Positions 9,878 through 19,884 are shown, counted from the first letter of the stretch. The stretch is DNA of 64,000 bases from Rhodanobacter panaciterrae (GCF_014651895.1 NZ_BMXT01000003.1:62001-126000), one strand, 5' to 3'. Translations and numbers: made by a program. Notes: generated by a model not told the origin, from the letters alone.

Positions 9878-12800
9878 ATGAACAAGATTTACAGCAAGGT
9901 CTGGAACAAGTCGTTGGGTATGCTCGTGGTGGCCTCGGAGCTGGCTCATGCGAACGGCAAGGGCAGCAGCGTCAAACGCGCGCGCGCCGCCGCCGCGACA
10001 CTGGCTGTGAGTCTGGTCATGGCGACCAGTTCGGCGTATGCGGGCAATAGCTGCGATGCGTTTTACGGTGGTCCGGGCGCAACGGGTGCGCCGACGGCGA
10101 CGGGCCAGGATGCGCTGTCGTGCGGCCTCTACGCCAACGCGAATGGCTTGCGCAGCGTTGCCCTCGGCTCCTGGAGTAACGCAACCGCAGACTACAGTGT
10201 TGCCCTCGGCAATGGGGCCACCGCCATGGGCGAGTACTCGATGGCATCGGGTGCGTTGAGCACGGCGTGGGGTCTGGGGAGTGTGGCGACGGGTTACAAC
10301 TCGCTGGCGCTTGGCGACCACGCGGTGGCGACGGGCGCGAGCAGCTTTGCGATCGGCGAGGAGAGTTCGGCATACGGCTTCGGGTCGACGGCGGGTGGCG
10401 ACTTCAGCACGGCGCTGGGTGCCGGCAGCGTGGCGCAGGGCACGGGTGCGTCGGCGATGGGTTGGGGTGCGGGTGCGCTGGGCGACTACAGCACGGCGTC
10501 CGGTTACGCCAGCATGGCCAGTGGTGCGAGCAGCGTGGCGACCGGTGTTGGCAGCGAGGCCACTGGTGACTTCTCGACGGCGTTGGGTGAGGGCACCGCG
10601 GCATCAGGCTATGCAGCCAGCGCAGTAGGTGCGGAAAGTGTGGCCAGCGGTGACTTGTCGATGGCGGTCGGCGTCGCCGCGACGGCGAGCGGTCAGCAAT
10701 CGCTGTCAGCAGGTTACCTGGCGGCGGCTTCGAATGATGGAGCAACCGCGATCGGCGGACGAAGTGTAGCCAGCGGCTTCCTTGGCACGAGTGTGGGCTA
10801 TGGTGCGCAGGCCATCGGCGACTCTTCGCTGGCAGCCGGCGTGAGCGCCCTTGCCAATGCAGCCAGCAGCACGGCGTTGGGCAATGGCGCGCAGGCGACG
10901 GCGGCGAACGCGGTGGCGCTGGGCAGCAACTCGGTGGCGAGTATCGCCAACACGGTGTCCTTAGGCCATCTGGCTACCGACGTGAATCCGGCCACAGGCA
11001 CGGCCTACGGCAGTGCGCTGAATCGTCGTGTGACCAACGTGGCGGCCGGTACGCTGAGTGCGACCAGCACCGATGCGGTGAATGGCAGCCAGCTCAACAC
11101 CACCAACACGAACGTGGCAGCGAATACGGCGAACATTGCGGCGAACACGGCGTCGATCAACACGATCAACAATACGGCGGTGTTCTACACGGATGCGACG
11201 CGCACAGCGGTGTCGCTGGGCGATGGCACGACACCGGTGACGGTGGGCAACGTGGCCAACGGTGTGGCCAATAACGACGCGGTGAACAAGGGTCAGTTGG
11301 ATACGGTGGCGGCGACGGCAGCGGCGGCGACGCGCTTCTTCCAGGCGGACGGTGCGACGGATGGCAGCGAAGACGCGCTGGCATTCGGCGAGCACTCGAC
11401 GGCGTCGGGCGCGAGCAGCTTTGCGATCGGCGAGGAGAGTTCGGCATACGGCTTCGGGTCGACGGCGGGTGGCGACTTCAGTACGGCGCTGGGTGCCGGC
11501 AGCGCGGCGATGGGCAGCGGTGCGTCGGCGATCGGCTGGGGGGCAGGTGCGCTGGGCGACCACAGCACGGCGTCCGGCTATGCGAGCTTCGCCAGCGGTG
11601 AGGACAGTGTGGCGACGGGTACCAACGCGCAGGCCCTCGGCGACGGCAGCGTAGCGACGGGTGGCTACAGCGTTGCCAGCGGCATCGAGGCGTCGGCCTC
11701 CGGTTACCTGGCGAGCGCTTCGGGTGATGTGGCGACGGCGGTGGGTAGTGAGAGCATCGCCAGTGGCGACGCTTCCCTGGCAGCGGGTTATGGAGCGACC
11801 GCTTCGAACGACTTCGCGACCGCCGTGGGTGAAGGCACGGTGGCGTCGGGTCTTGGCGCGAGCGCCGTAGGCGCGGAAAGCGTGGCCAGTGGCGACCTCT
11901 CGCTGGCGGTGGGCGCGTTGGCGACGGCCAGCAACACGTACGCGGTGGCACTGGGCACGTCGGCGACGGCCTCGGCGGCCAGCAGCATGGCGTTGGGCTA
12001 TAGCGCCCAGGCGACGGCGGCGAACGCGGTGGCGCTGGGCAGCAACTCGGTGGCCGACGTGGCCAACACGGTGTCGGTGGGTACTGCAACGAGCCAGCGC
12101 AAGATCGTGAACATGGCGGCGGGTACGTTGAGCGCGACCAGCAAGGATGCGGTGAACGGCAGCCAGCTGTTCACGACCAATGCCAACGTGGCGGCGAACA
12201 CGGCGAACATCGCGGCGAACACGGCGTCGATCAACACGATCAACAATACGGCGGTGTTCTACACCGATGCGACGCGCACAGCGGTGTCGCTGGGCGATGG
12301 CACGACACCGGTGACGGTGGGCAACGTGGCCAACGGTGTGGCCAATAACGACGCGGTGAACAAGGGTCAGCTGGATACGGTGGCGGCGACGGCAGCGGCG
12401 GCGACGCGCTTCTTCCAGGCGGACGGTGCGACGGATGGCAGCGAAGACGCGCTGGCATTCGGCGAGCACTCGACGGCGTCGGGCGCGAGCAGCTTTGCGA
12501 TCGGCGAGGAGAGTTCGGCATACGGCTTCGGGTCGACGGCGGGTGGCGACTTCAGCACGGCGCTGGGTGCCGGTAGCGTGGCGCAGGGTACCGGCGCGTC
12601 GGCGATGGGCTGGGGGGCAGGTGCGCTGGGCGACTACAGCACGGCGTCCGGCTACAGCAGCTTCGCTTCGGGTGCCGACAGTGTGGCGACGGGTACCAAC
12701 GCGCAGGCCCTCGGCGACGGCAGCGTAGCGACGGGTGGCTACAGCGTTGCCAGCGGTATCGAGGCGTTGGCTTCCGGTTACCTGGCGAGCGCTACGGGCG

Positions 12801-15778
12801 CGGTAGCGACGGCGATCGGTAGCGAAAGCCAGGCCAGCGGCGACGAATCGACGGCCGTCGGTTATTACAGTTCGGCATCGGGTCTAGGTGCCACGGCCCT
12901 GGGCGGAGAGAGCGTCTCCAGCGGCTACGCCGCGGTGGCGGTGGGTGCCGTGTCGACCGCGTCCGGCGACTATGCGGCTGCACTGGGCAGCTTCTCTACT
13001 GCCAGTGCCGCCAACAGCGTGGCCTTGGGCTTCAATACGGCGGCCAGCGCGAGCAACAGCGTGGCGCTGGGTGCCAACTCGGTGGCGGGTATCGCCAACA
13101 CGGTGTCCGTGGGCCATCTGGCTACCGACGTGAATCCGAACACAGGCGTGGCTTACGGCAGTGCGCTGAATCGTCGTGTGACCAACGTGGCGGCCGGTAC
13201 GCTGAGTGCGACCAGCACCGATGCGGTGAATGGCAGCCAGCTCAACACCACCAACACGAACGTGGCAGCGAATACGGCGAACATTGCGGCGAACACGGCG
13301 TCGATCAACACGATCAACAACACGGCGGTGTTCTACACCGATGCGGGCAAGACGGCGGTGGCGTTGGGTACGGCGGGCACGCCGGTGACGGTGAGCAACG
13401 TGGCCGACGGTGTGGCCAATAACGACGCGGTGAACAAGGGTCAGCTGGATACGGTGGCGGCGACGGCAGCGGCGGCGACGCGCTTCTTCCAGGCGGACGG
13501 TGCGACCGACGGCAGCGAAGACGCGCTGGCCTATGGCGAGCACTCGGTGGCTGCCGGTGCGAACAGCAGCGCGATCGGCGTGGAGAGTGCGGCGTATGGC
13601 TCCGGTTCGGGTGCCATGGGCGACAACAGCGTGGCGCTGGGTGCGGGTAGCTTCGCGTTCATGACAGGTTCGTCGGCGATCGGTTCGCTGTCCACGGCGC
13701 TGGGTGCATTCAGCACGGCGACCGGTTACACCAGTGTGGCCAGCGGTGACTACAGCGTGGCGACCGGCAACAACGCGCAAGCCAGCGGTGCCGGCAGCGT
13801 GGCGACCGGCAGCGATAGCGTTGCCAGCGATGTCGGTGCCTCGGCCTACGGCAACGGTGCAAAGGCGACCGGTCTGAACAGCACGGCCGGCGGCACCGGG
13901 TCGTTGGCCAGCGGCGAAGAGGCGTTGGCGTCGGGTTACGGTGCAAATGCATCGGACGATGGCGCGACGGCGATCGGTAGCGAAAGCGAAGCCAGCGGCA
14001 TCGAGTCGACAGCGGTCGGGTATGCCACCTCGGCATCGGGTCTGGGTTCTACCGCCCTGGGCGCTGAAAGCGTTTCGAGCGGATACACCTCGCTGGCGGT
14101 GGGCGCGTTGGCGAATGCGTCAGGCGACTATGCGGCTGCACTGGGTAGTTTCTCTACCGCCAGTGGCGCAAGCAGCGTGGCGGTAGGCGAGAGCAGCATG
14201 GCCACTGGCGACGAAAGCGTAGCGCTCGGCGGCAGCGCTGCTGGCGGCGCCTTTGTTACCGAAGCTTCCGGTTACGGCGCGACGGCGCTGGGTGCAGGCA
14301 GCTACGCAACGGGTGATTTCTCGTCGGCGGTGGGTTGGCTGGCCGGATCGGATGCGGTCAACGGCACGGCGCTGGGTGCAGGTGCGTGGGTGCAAGCCAC
14401 GGCCAACAATGCGGTGGCGCTGGGTGCGCAGTCGCTGGCTGACCGTGCCAACACGGTGTCGGTGGGCAGTGCCGGCAGCGAGCGTCAGATCACCAACGTG
14501 GCAGCCGGTACGCAGGCCACGGATGCGGTGAACAAGGCTCAGCTCGACGCAGTCGCAGCACAGGCCGGTCAGCTGGATGCGCTGGCGGTGAAGTACGACG
14601 ATGCCAACAAGGATCAGATCACTCTGGCTGGTGCCAACGGCACCCGGATCAGCAATCTGCAGGCCAGTGATGTGTCGAGCGATGCCGCCACTGTGGGGCA
14701 GATCGAAGACGTGCTGAGTGCCTTCGGCGGTGGTGCGATGTTGCAGGCAGGCGGTGCGATCACCATGCCGAGCTACGCCATTCAGGGCGGCAGCTACAAC
14801 AACGTCGGCGACGCCCTGGGTGCACTGGACTCGGTGTTGAGTGGGGCCTTGGCCAACATCGACAGTCTCGACAGCCGGATGACTTCGTTGGAACAGGGTG
14901 CTGCCAACGGCGGAATCACCAACTCGCGTGTGGCGGTCGATGGTGCGGACGACGGCAGTGATGCGGCCAGCGTGATGTCCGGTTCCAAGGGCGTCGCACT
15001 CGGCTCCAACGCCGAGGCTGGTGGCGATCACGGCACGGCGGTGGGTGGCGACAGCTATGCCGCCGGACCGAATGACACCGCGATCGGCGGCAATGCCAAA
15101 GTGAACGCTGATGGCAGCACCGCGGTCGGTGCCAACACCACCATCGCAGCGGCGGCGACCAACGCGGTAGCGGTCGGTGAAGGGGCGTCGGTGACGGCGG
15201 CTTCCGGTACCGCGATCGGTCAGGGCAGCTCGGCTACGGCGGCCGGTGCGGTCGCTCTGGGCCAGGGTTCGGTGGCCGATCGCGCTAATACAGTGTCGGT
15301 GGGTACGGCGGCGAACAACCGGCAGATCACCAACGTCGCGGCCGGCACGCAGGCTACCGATGCGGCCAACCTGGGCCAAGTACAGGATGCGTTGGTGACG
15401 GCCAAGGGCTATACCGACGCCAGCGCCCAGCAGACCTTGCAGAGCGCGAAGTCGTATACCGACCAGAAGGTCAGCAGCTTTGCCACCACCAGCGACGTCA
15501 ACTCGCTGCGTGACCAGGTCAACAACCAGTTCCACGTGATGGACAAGCGTGTGAACCAGGTCGGCGCGATGGGTACGGCGATGGCGCAGATGGCGTTCAG
15601 CACCCAGGGCATCAACACGGACAACCGGCTGGGTGTGGGCGTGGGCGGTTACCACGGCCAGGCAGCCCTGTCGGTGGGTTACTCGCGGCAGTTGTCGCCA
15701 AGGGCGAACGTGACCTTCGGTGCGGCGGTCAGCGGTAACGAGAGCTCCGGCGGTGTGGGCGTGGGTATCGGCTGGTAA
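9878..15778 (+). CDS. giant trimeric autotransporter adhesin (YadA-like, type Vc)
   Basis: A 1,966-residue surface adhesin. Residues 1-25 are an extended signal peptide region ('MNKIYSKVWNKSLGMLVVAS'), followed by a second hydrophobic core and cleavage near 'SSAYA'. The passenger consists of YadA-head 14-residue repeats ('SxAxGxxSxA.G' left-handed beta-roll), neck motifs ('NTVSLGH', 'NVAAGTLSATSTDAVNGSQL') and coiled-coil stalks. The last 70 or so residues are the YadA anchor ('NRLGVGVGGYHGQAALSVGYSRQL', ending in Trp). It should assemble as a trimer and carry its own outer-membrane pore. GGGGAAG precedes the chosen ATG; an in-frame codon at 9854 would spoil the signal. The passenger is built on an exact 1,074-base repeat, listed separately. 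Confidence 0.95.
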   Translation: MNKIYSKVWNKSLGMLVVASELAHANGKGSSVKRARAAAATLAVSLVMATSSAYAGNSCDAFYGGPGATGAPTATGQDALSCGLYANANGLRSVALGSWSNATADYSVALGNGATAMGEYSMASGALSTAWGLGSVATGYNSLALGDHAVATGASSFAIGEESSAYGFGSTAGGDFSTALGAGSVAQGTGASAMGWGAGALGDYSTASGYASMASGASSVATGVGSEATGDFSTALGEGTAASGYAASAVGAESVASGDLSMAVGVAATASGQQSLSAGYLAAASNDGATAIGGRSVASGFLGTSVGYGAQAIGDSSLAAGVSALANAASSTALGNGAQATAANAVALGSNSVASIANTVSLGHLATDVNPATGTAYGSALNRRVTNVAAGTLSATSTDAVNGSQLNTTNTNVAANTANIAANTASINTINNTAVFYTDATRTAVSLGDGTTPVTVGNVANGVANNDAVNKGQLDTVAATAAAATRFFQADGATDGSEDALAFGEHSTASGASSFAIGEESSAYGFGSTAGGDFSTALGAGSAAMGSGASAIGWGAGALGDHSTASGYASFASGEDSVATGTNAQALGDGSVATGGYSVASGIEASASGYLASASGDVATAVGSESIASGDASLAAGYGATASNDFATAVGEGTVASGLGASAVGAESVASGDLSLAVGALATASNTYAVALGTSATASAASSMALGYSAQATAANAVALGSNSVADVANTVSVGTATSQRKIVNMAAGTLSATSKDAVNGSQLFTTNANVAANTANIAANTASINTINNTAVFYTDATRTAVSLGDGTTPVTVGNVANGVANNDAVNKGQLDTVAATAAAATRFFQADGATDGSEDALAFGEHSTASGASSFAIGEESSAYGFGSTAGGDFSTALGAGSVAQGTGASAMGWGAGALGDYSTASGYSSFASGADSVATGTNAQALGDGSVATGGYSVASGIEALASGYLASATGAVATAIGSESQASGDESTAVGYYSSASGLGATALGGESVSSGYAAVAVGAVSTASGDYAAALGSFSTASAANSVALGFNTAASASNSVALGANSVAGIANTVSVGHLATDVNPNTGVAYGSALNRRVTNVAAGTLSATSTDAVNGSQLNTTNTNVAANTANIAANTASINTINNTAVFYTDAGKTAVALGTAGTPVTVSNVADGVANNDAVNKGQLDTVAATAAAATRFFQADGATDGSEDALAYGEHSVAAGANSSAIGVESAAYGSGSGAMGDNSVALGAGSFAFMTGSSAIGSLSTALGAFSTATGYTSVASGDYSVATGNNAQASGAGSVATGSDSVASDVGASAYGNGAKATGLNSTAGGTGSLASGEEALASGYGANASDDGATAIGSESEASGIESTAVGYATSASGLGSTALGAESVSSGYTSLAVGALANASGDYAAALGSFSTASGASSVAVGESSMATGDESVALGGSAAGGAFVTEASGYGATALGAGSYATGDFSSAVGWLAGSDAVNGTALGAGAWVQATANNAVALGAQSLADRANTVSVGSAGSERQITNVAAGTQATDAVNKAQLDAVAAQAGQLDALAVKYDDANKDQITLAGANGTRISNLQASDVSSDAATVGQIEDVLSAFGGGAMLQAGGAITMPSYAIQGGSYNNVGDALGALDSVLSGALANIDSLDSRMTSLEQGAANGGITNSRVAVDGADDGSDAASVMSGSKGVALGSNAEAGGDHGTAVGGDSYAAGPNDTAIGGNAKVNADGSTAVGANTTIAAAATNAVAVGEGASVTAASGTAIGQGSSATAAGAVALGQGSVADRANTVSVGTAANNRQITNVAAGTQATDAANLGQVQDALVTAKGYTDASAQQTLQSAKSYTDQKVSSFATTSDVNSLRDQVNNQFHVMDKRVNQVGAMGTAMAQMAFSTQGINTDNRLGVGVGGYHGQAALSVGYSRQLSPRANVTFGAAVSGNESSGGVGVGIGW
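10337..13558 (+). repeat. three complete 1,074-base higher-order repeat units inside the adhesin gene
   Basis: Landmark sequences recur at a spacing of exactly 1,074 bases (358 codons). The head block 'GCGAGCAGCTTTGCGATCGG' starts at 10337, 11411 and 12485, with a diverged fourth copy at 13559. The stalk landmark CACGATCAAC occurs at 11161, 12235 and 13309. Long stretches are nearly identical in DNA. The middle unit has a neck shorter by 14 residues, made up by an extra 14-residue head repeat, so total length is kept. Such repeats recombine easily and will collapse in short-read assemblies. Confidence 0.9.
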
Positions 15779-15822
15779 GAGCCGGCAGCGGCCCGGCTTG
15801 CCGGGTCGCTGGGCTGGACGGA

Positions 15823-15851
15823 AACCGGCGCCCTGGTGGCGCCGGTTTTTT
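15823..15851 (+). terminator. intrinsic terminator of the adhesin gene
   Basis: Perfect 10-base arms AACCGGCGCC (15823-15832) and GGCGCCGGTT (15838-15847) flank a five-base loop, and the T-run TTTTTT at 15846-15851 follows. It lies 45 bases after the stop codon and insulates the adhesin from the secretion operon. Confidence 0.9.
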
Positions 15852-16012
15852 GTGCGGGACGACGCAATTACCGGGTGCCGGACAGATCATTCCCCTGGCG
15901 CGTCCGGGCATGCTCGCCTGTCGTTGGCCGGATGTGATACCAATGGCGTTTGCCGCGTGAGCGTCGGGGGGCGTTGACGGGGCAATCGCATGAACTTGAG
16001 TGGGGTGGATGG

Positions 16013-17746
16013 ATGTCGGCAGCCATTGAGCCGGTGACCAGCGGGGCAGACAAGATGCCGGACAGTCGCGAGGCGGAAGTCTGCGCATGGCTGGTTGCGC
16101 GTGGTCGTCTGAAAGACAGCGATCTGGGTCGCGCACGCCGGTTGCACGAGGAATCGTCCGAGGGCACGTTGACCACCTTGATGGCCACGCTCGGGCTGGT
16201 GTCCGAGCGTGACCTGGCCGAAGCGTGGGCCGAATTGCTGCAGGTGCCGCTGCTGTCCGCGCGCGATGCGCCGGAAATGCCGCCGGCCGATCTGGACATA
16301 TCGCTGCGCTTTCTCAAGCAGCAGCATGTCGTGCCGGTACACGACGAGGTGGATGGACTGGCCTTGATCGTGTCCGATCCGGCCGATCCGTATCCGCGGC
16401 AGGCGGTCGAGCTTGCTGCCGGTCGACCGGTGGCGTTGCGGGTGGGCCTGCGTTCGGAAATCGACGGCCTGATCGAACGTTATTACGGCAGCGGCCGCTC
16501 GGCGATGGGCACGATCGTGGAGAACCTCGATGGCAGCGCTGCCGAAGAGGATGACGTCGAGCACCTGCGTGATCTGGCTTCCGAGGCGCCGGTCATCCGG
16601 TTGGTCAATCTTATTCTTCAGCGCGCGGTCGAACAGCGCGCGTCCGACGTGCACATCGAACCGTTCGAGAACCGACTGAAGGTGCGCTACCGCATCGACG
16701 GCGTATTGCATGAAGTGGAAGCGCCGCCGTCGTCATCCACCGCGGCGGTAATCTCGCGCGTGAAGATCATGGCGCGCTTGAACATCGCCGAGCGCCGCCT
16801 GCCGCAGGACGGCCGCATCCAGTTGCGCGTTCAGGGCAAGGAACTCGATCTGCGCGTGTCGACCGTGCCGACCAGCTTCGGCGAGTCGGTGGTGATGCGC
16901 ATCCTCGATCGCGAATCGGTGGTGTTCGATTTCGAATCGCTCGGCTTCACCGACAGCTTCAAACAGCGCTTCGTCGATGTGCTGGAAAAGCCGCACGGCA
17001 TCCTGCTGGTGACCGGTCCGACCGGTTCGGGCAAGACCACCACGCTGTACACCGCGCTGTCGCAGATCAACACCAACGACGTCAAGATCATCACGGTCGA
17101 GGATCCGGTCGAGTACCAGCTCGAAGGCATCAACCAGATCCAGGTGAAGCCGCAGATCGGGCTGGATTTTTCAGGCGCCTTGCGTTCGATCATGCGCCAG
17201 GACCCGGACGTGATCATGATCGGCGAAATGCGCGATCTGGAAACCTGCCGCATCGCGATCCAGTCCGCGCTCACCGGCCATCTGGTGCTGTCCACGCTGC
17301 ACACCAACAGCGCGGCCGGCGGCATCACGCGCCTGCTCGACATGGGCGTGGAGGATTACCTGCTCGGCTCGACCATCAACGGCATCCTGGCGCAGCGGCT
17401 GGTGCGCCGGCTCGATCCGGAAACCGCGATTGCCTATGAGGCCTTGCCGGAAGTGATCGCGCAATTCGAACTGGAGAAATACACCGACGAGCGGCCGATC
17501 CGGCTGTGGAAACCCGGCAGTAGCGCAGCCAATCCCAGCGGTTACCGCGGCCGCCGCGCGATCATGGAATTCCTCACCATGAGCGACCCGCTGCGCCGGC
17601 TGGTGATGCAACGCGCCAACGAAGGTGAGATCGAACGGCAGGCACGTGCCGAAGGCATGCGCACAATGTACGAGGACGGCATCGCCAAGGCCGTGGCTGG
17701 TATCACCACGCTGGAAGAGGTCCTGCGCGTGACGCAGGAAGGCTGA
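16013..17746 (+). CDS. gspE: type II secretion ATPase GspE (XpsE-like)
   Basis: A 577-residue cytoplasmic hexameric ATPase powering pseudopilus assembly. It has an N-terminal N1E-like domain, Walker A GPTGSGKTT at 335-343, an Asp box and Walker B ('IMRQDPDVIMIGEMRD'), and a His box ('TGHLVLSTLHTN'). The zinc-binding tetracysteine insert expected near residues 465-500 is replaced by a cysteine-free segment ('IRLWKPGSSAANPSGYRGR'). I chose the ATG at 16013 behind GGGGTGG; a TTG at 15950 is also in frame. It is the first gene of an eleven-gene run in which most starts overlap the previous stop. Confidence 0.95.
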   Translation: MSAAIEPVTSGADKMPDSREAEVCAWLVARGRLKDSDLGRARRLHEESSEGTLTTLMATLGLVSERDLAEAWAELLQVPLLSARDAPEMPPADLDISLRFLKQQHVVPVHDEVDGLALIVSDPADPYPRQAVELAAGRPVALRVGLRSEIDGLIERYYGSGRSAMGTIVENLDGSAAEEDDVEHLRDLASEAPVIRLVNLILQRAVEQRASDVHIEPFENRLKVRYRIDGVLHEVEAPPSSSTAAVISRVKIMARLNIAERRLPQDGRIQLRVQGKELDLRVSTVPTSFGESVVMRILDRESVVFDFESLGFTDSFKQRFVDVLEKPHGILLVTGPTGSGKTTTLYTALSQINTNDVKIITVEDPVEYQLEGINQIQVKPQIGLDFSGALRSIMRQDPDVIMIGEMRDLETCRIAIQSALTGHLVLSTLHTNSAAGGITRLLDMGVEDYLLGSTINGILAQRLVRRLDPETAIAYEALPEVIAQFELEKYTDERPIRLWKPGSSAANPSGYRGRRAIMEFLTMSDPLRRLVMQRANEGEIERQARAEGMRTMYEDGIAKAVAGITTLEEVLRVTQEG

Positions 17747-17747
17747 C

Positions 17748-18965
17748 GTGGCGCAGTTCCGTTACAAGGCGGTCAACGACGCTGGCGAGATGCTGCAGGG
17801 CCAGATGGAGGCGGCCAGCGTCGAGGAAGTGATCGGGCGTCTGCAGGATCAGGGCCATACCCCGCTGGAAGCGCAGCCAGCCGATGGTGCGGCCGGCGGC
17901 AGCGGTCTCGCGGCGTTGTTCAAGCGCGGTCCGTTCACGGGCGATCAGCTGGCCCAGTTCACCCACCAGCTGGCGACCTTGCTCGGTGCCGGCCAGCCGC
18001 TGGATCGCGCGCTCAGCATCCTGCTCGACCTGCCCGAGAGCGAGAGCGCGAAGAAGCTGATCGAGCGCGTGCGCGATCGTGTACGCGGCGGCAACACCTT
18101 GTCTTCGGCACTGGATGAAGAGCATGGCGTATTCCCCAAGCTGTACATCAGCCTGGTGCGCGCCGGCGAGGCGGGTGGTTCGCTGGAGGAAACGCTGCGC
18201 CGGCTCGCCGATTATTTGGAGCGCGCGCAGGCGATGCGCGGCAGCATCGTCAATGCACTGATCTATCCCGCATTCCTGATGGTCGGCGTGCTCGGTTCGC
18301 TGGTACTGCTGCTGGCCTACGTGGTGCCGCAGTTCGTGCCGATCTTCGAGGACATGCAGGTACCGATTCCGTGGATCACCCAGGCCGTGCTGATACTTGG
18401 CAACACGCTGCAGACGTGGTGGTGGCTGATCCTGCTGCTGATTGGTGGTGGCGTGTTCGTCTGGCGCGCGCGTCTGCGCGAACCGGCCGCGCGGCTCGCC
18501 TGGCATACCAAGTTGCTGACCTTGCGCCTGATCGGTCCGCTGCTGCTGAAGGTGGAGACGGCGCGGATCGCGCGCACGCTTGGCACCTTGCTGAAGAACG
18601 GCGTGCCGCTGTTGAGTGCGCTGACCATCGCGCGCCAGGTCACCGGCAATCTCGCGCTGGATACGGCGTTGAGCGCGGCGCACGAACAGGTCAAGGGCGG
18701 CGCCGGGCTCAGCTTCGCGCTGGGGCAGTCGAAACTGTTCCCGCGGCTGGCGATGCAGATGGTGCAGGTCGGCGAGGAAGCCGGCCAGCTCGACACCATG
18801 CTGCTGAAAGTGGCCGATACATTTGAACTTGAGTCCAAACGCGCGATCGATCGTTTACTGGCTGCGCTGGTGCCGGCGCTGACCATCGTGATGACGGTGA
18901 TGGTGGCGATCATCATGGCAGCGATCCTGCTGCCGCTGCTCAGCCTGACCAGCAATATCCAATAG
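17748..18965 (+). CDS. gspF: type II secretion inner-membrane platform protein GspF
   Basis: A 405-residue polytopic inner-membrane protein. Two cytoplasmic GspF helical domains (about 65-190 and 270-390) alternate with membrane segments near 170-195, 222-242 and 375-400. The paired motif 'LAGQPLDRAL' / 'NGVPLLSAL' and 'VRAGEAGGSLEETL' / 'VQVGEEAGQLDTML' shows the internal duplication typical of the family. It anchors the GspE ATPase. The GTG start follows the gspE stop by one base. Confidence 0.95.
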   Translation: MAQFRYKAVNDAGEMLQGQMEAASVEEVIGRLQDQGHTPLEAQPADGAAGGSGLAALFKRGPFTGDQLAQFTHQLATLLGAGQPLDRALSILLDLPESESAKKLIERVRDRVRGGNTLSSALDEEHGVFPKLYISLVRAGEAGGSLEETLRRLADYLERAQAMRGSIVNALIYPAFLMVGVLGSLVLLLAYVVPQFVPIFEDMQVPIPWITQAVLILGNTLQTWWWLILLLIGGGVFVWRARLREPAARLAWHTKLLTLRLIGPLLLKVETARIARTLGTLLKNGVPLLSALTIARQVTGNLALDTALSAAHEQVKGGAGLSFALGQSKLFPRLAMQMVQVGEEAGQLDTMLLKVADTFELESKRAIDRLLAALVPALTIVMTVMVAIIMAAILLPLLSLTSNIQ

Positions 18966-18996
18966 CCATTCCCTTCGCAGATTTGAGGTGATTCCC

Positions 18997-19422
18997 ATGC
19001 AGTACAGACAACCACGACGCATCGGCTTGAACGCCGGTTTCACCCTGCTCGAAATGCTCGCGGTGATCGTGCTGATCGGCATCATCGGTGCCGTAGTGGT
19101 GACCCAGGTCGGCAAGAACGTCGACAAGGGCAAGTACGGCGCCGGCAAGGCACAGCTGACGACGCTGAGCCAGAAGATCGAGAACTACGCGCTCGACAAC
19201 GGCGCGCCGCCGCAGCAGCTGGAGGATCTGCTGGTGAAGCCGGCCAACGCGGCCAACTGGCAGGGGCCGTATGCGAAGGAGTCCGAGCTGAAGGATCCGT
19301 GGGGACATGCCTTCGGCTATCAGTACCCGGGCCAGCACGGCAATTTCGACCTGATTTTCTACGGTCAGGACGGCAAGCCCGGTGGCGACGGTTATAGCCA
19401 GGACGTGGGTAACTGGCAGTAA
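18997..19422 (+). CDS. gspG: major pseudopilin GspG
   Basis: A 141-residue type IV pilin-like major pseudopilin. The prepilin site is 'NAG|FTLLEMLAVIVLIGI', with Glu at +5. The C-terminal part has the GspG calcium/aromatic loop 'DPWGHAFGYQYPG' and 'DLIFYGQDGKPGGDG'. It forms the shaft of the pseudopilus after cleavage by a prepilin peptidase that is not encoded in this window. I chose the ATG at 18997 behind GAGGTG; an in-frame GTG at 18988 is part of that ribosome binding site. Confidence 0.96.
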   Translation: MQYRQPRRIGLNAGFTLLEMLAVIVLIGIIGAVVVTQVGKNVDKGKYGAGKAQLTTLSQKIENYALDNGAPPQQLEDLLVKPANAANWQGPYAKESELKDPWGHAFGYQYPGQHGNFDLIFYGQDGKPGGDGYSQDVGNWQ

Positions 19423-19425
19423 GCC

Positions 19426-19884
19426 ATGAAGGCATCGCGCGCCCGCGGTTTCACCCTGCTCGAAATGCTGGCGGTGATTCTGTTGATCGGCATTGCGGCG
19501 GCAGCGGTGTCGATCTCGGTGACGCAGGGGCTGGCCAGCGCGCGCGTGCGCGCCGCCAGCAGCGAGCTGGCGGGTGCGTTGCGTGCCACCCGCGCGCAGG
19601 CGATCGTGCGCGGGCAGGAACAGCACTTCGATATCGACACCCGCACGAACAGCTACCTCAATGTGAAGCAGCAGGACGTGCGGCTGCCGAAGGGGTTGAA
19701 GGTCAGCATCACCAGCGCGAAGGAAGACCAGCCGAACGATCACACCGGGCGCATCCGCTTCTTCCCCGACGGCAGTTCCACCGGCGGGCGCATCACCTTG
19801 CAGAGTGGCAAGCGCGAGTGGCATGTCAACGTGTCGTGGCTGACCGGTGAAGTGCGTGTGGTCGACACGGTGGCGGTGCGATGA
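19426..19884 (+). CDS. gspH: minor pseudopilin GspH
   Basis: A 152-residue minor pseudopilin with the cleavage site 'ARG|FTLLEMLAVILLIGI', Glu at +5, and a beta-rich GspH/FimT C-terminal domain ('GRIRFFPDGSSTGGRITL'). It belongs to the tip complex or shaft transition of the pseudopilus. It starts three bases after the gspG stop and its stop overlaps the gspI start (ATGA). Confidence 0.93.
   Translation: MKASRARGFTLLEMLAVILLIGIAAAAVSISVTQGLASARVRAASSELAGALRATRAQAIVRGQEQHFDIDTRTNSYLNVKQQDVRLPKGLKVSITSAKEDQPNDHTGRIRFFPDGSSTGGRITLQSGKREWHVNVSWLTGEVRVVDTVAVR

Noticed and set aside
10961-12469. Long open frame (502 codons) on the minus strand inside the adhesin gene
   Set aside because: It mirrors the repeated GC-rich codons of the adhesin; the product is Arg/His-rich with no domain, and there is no ribosome binding site.
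15950-16012. TTG start giving GspE 21 more residues
   Set aside because: The ATG at 16013 has a GGGGTGG site and fits the usual family start.
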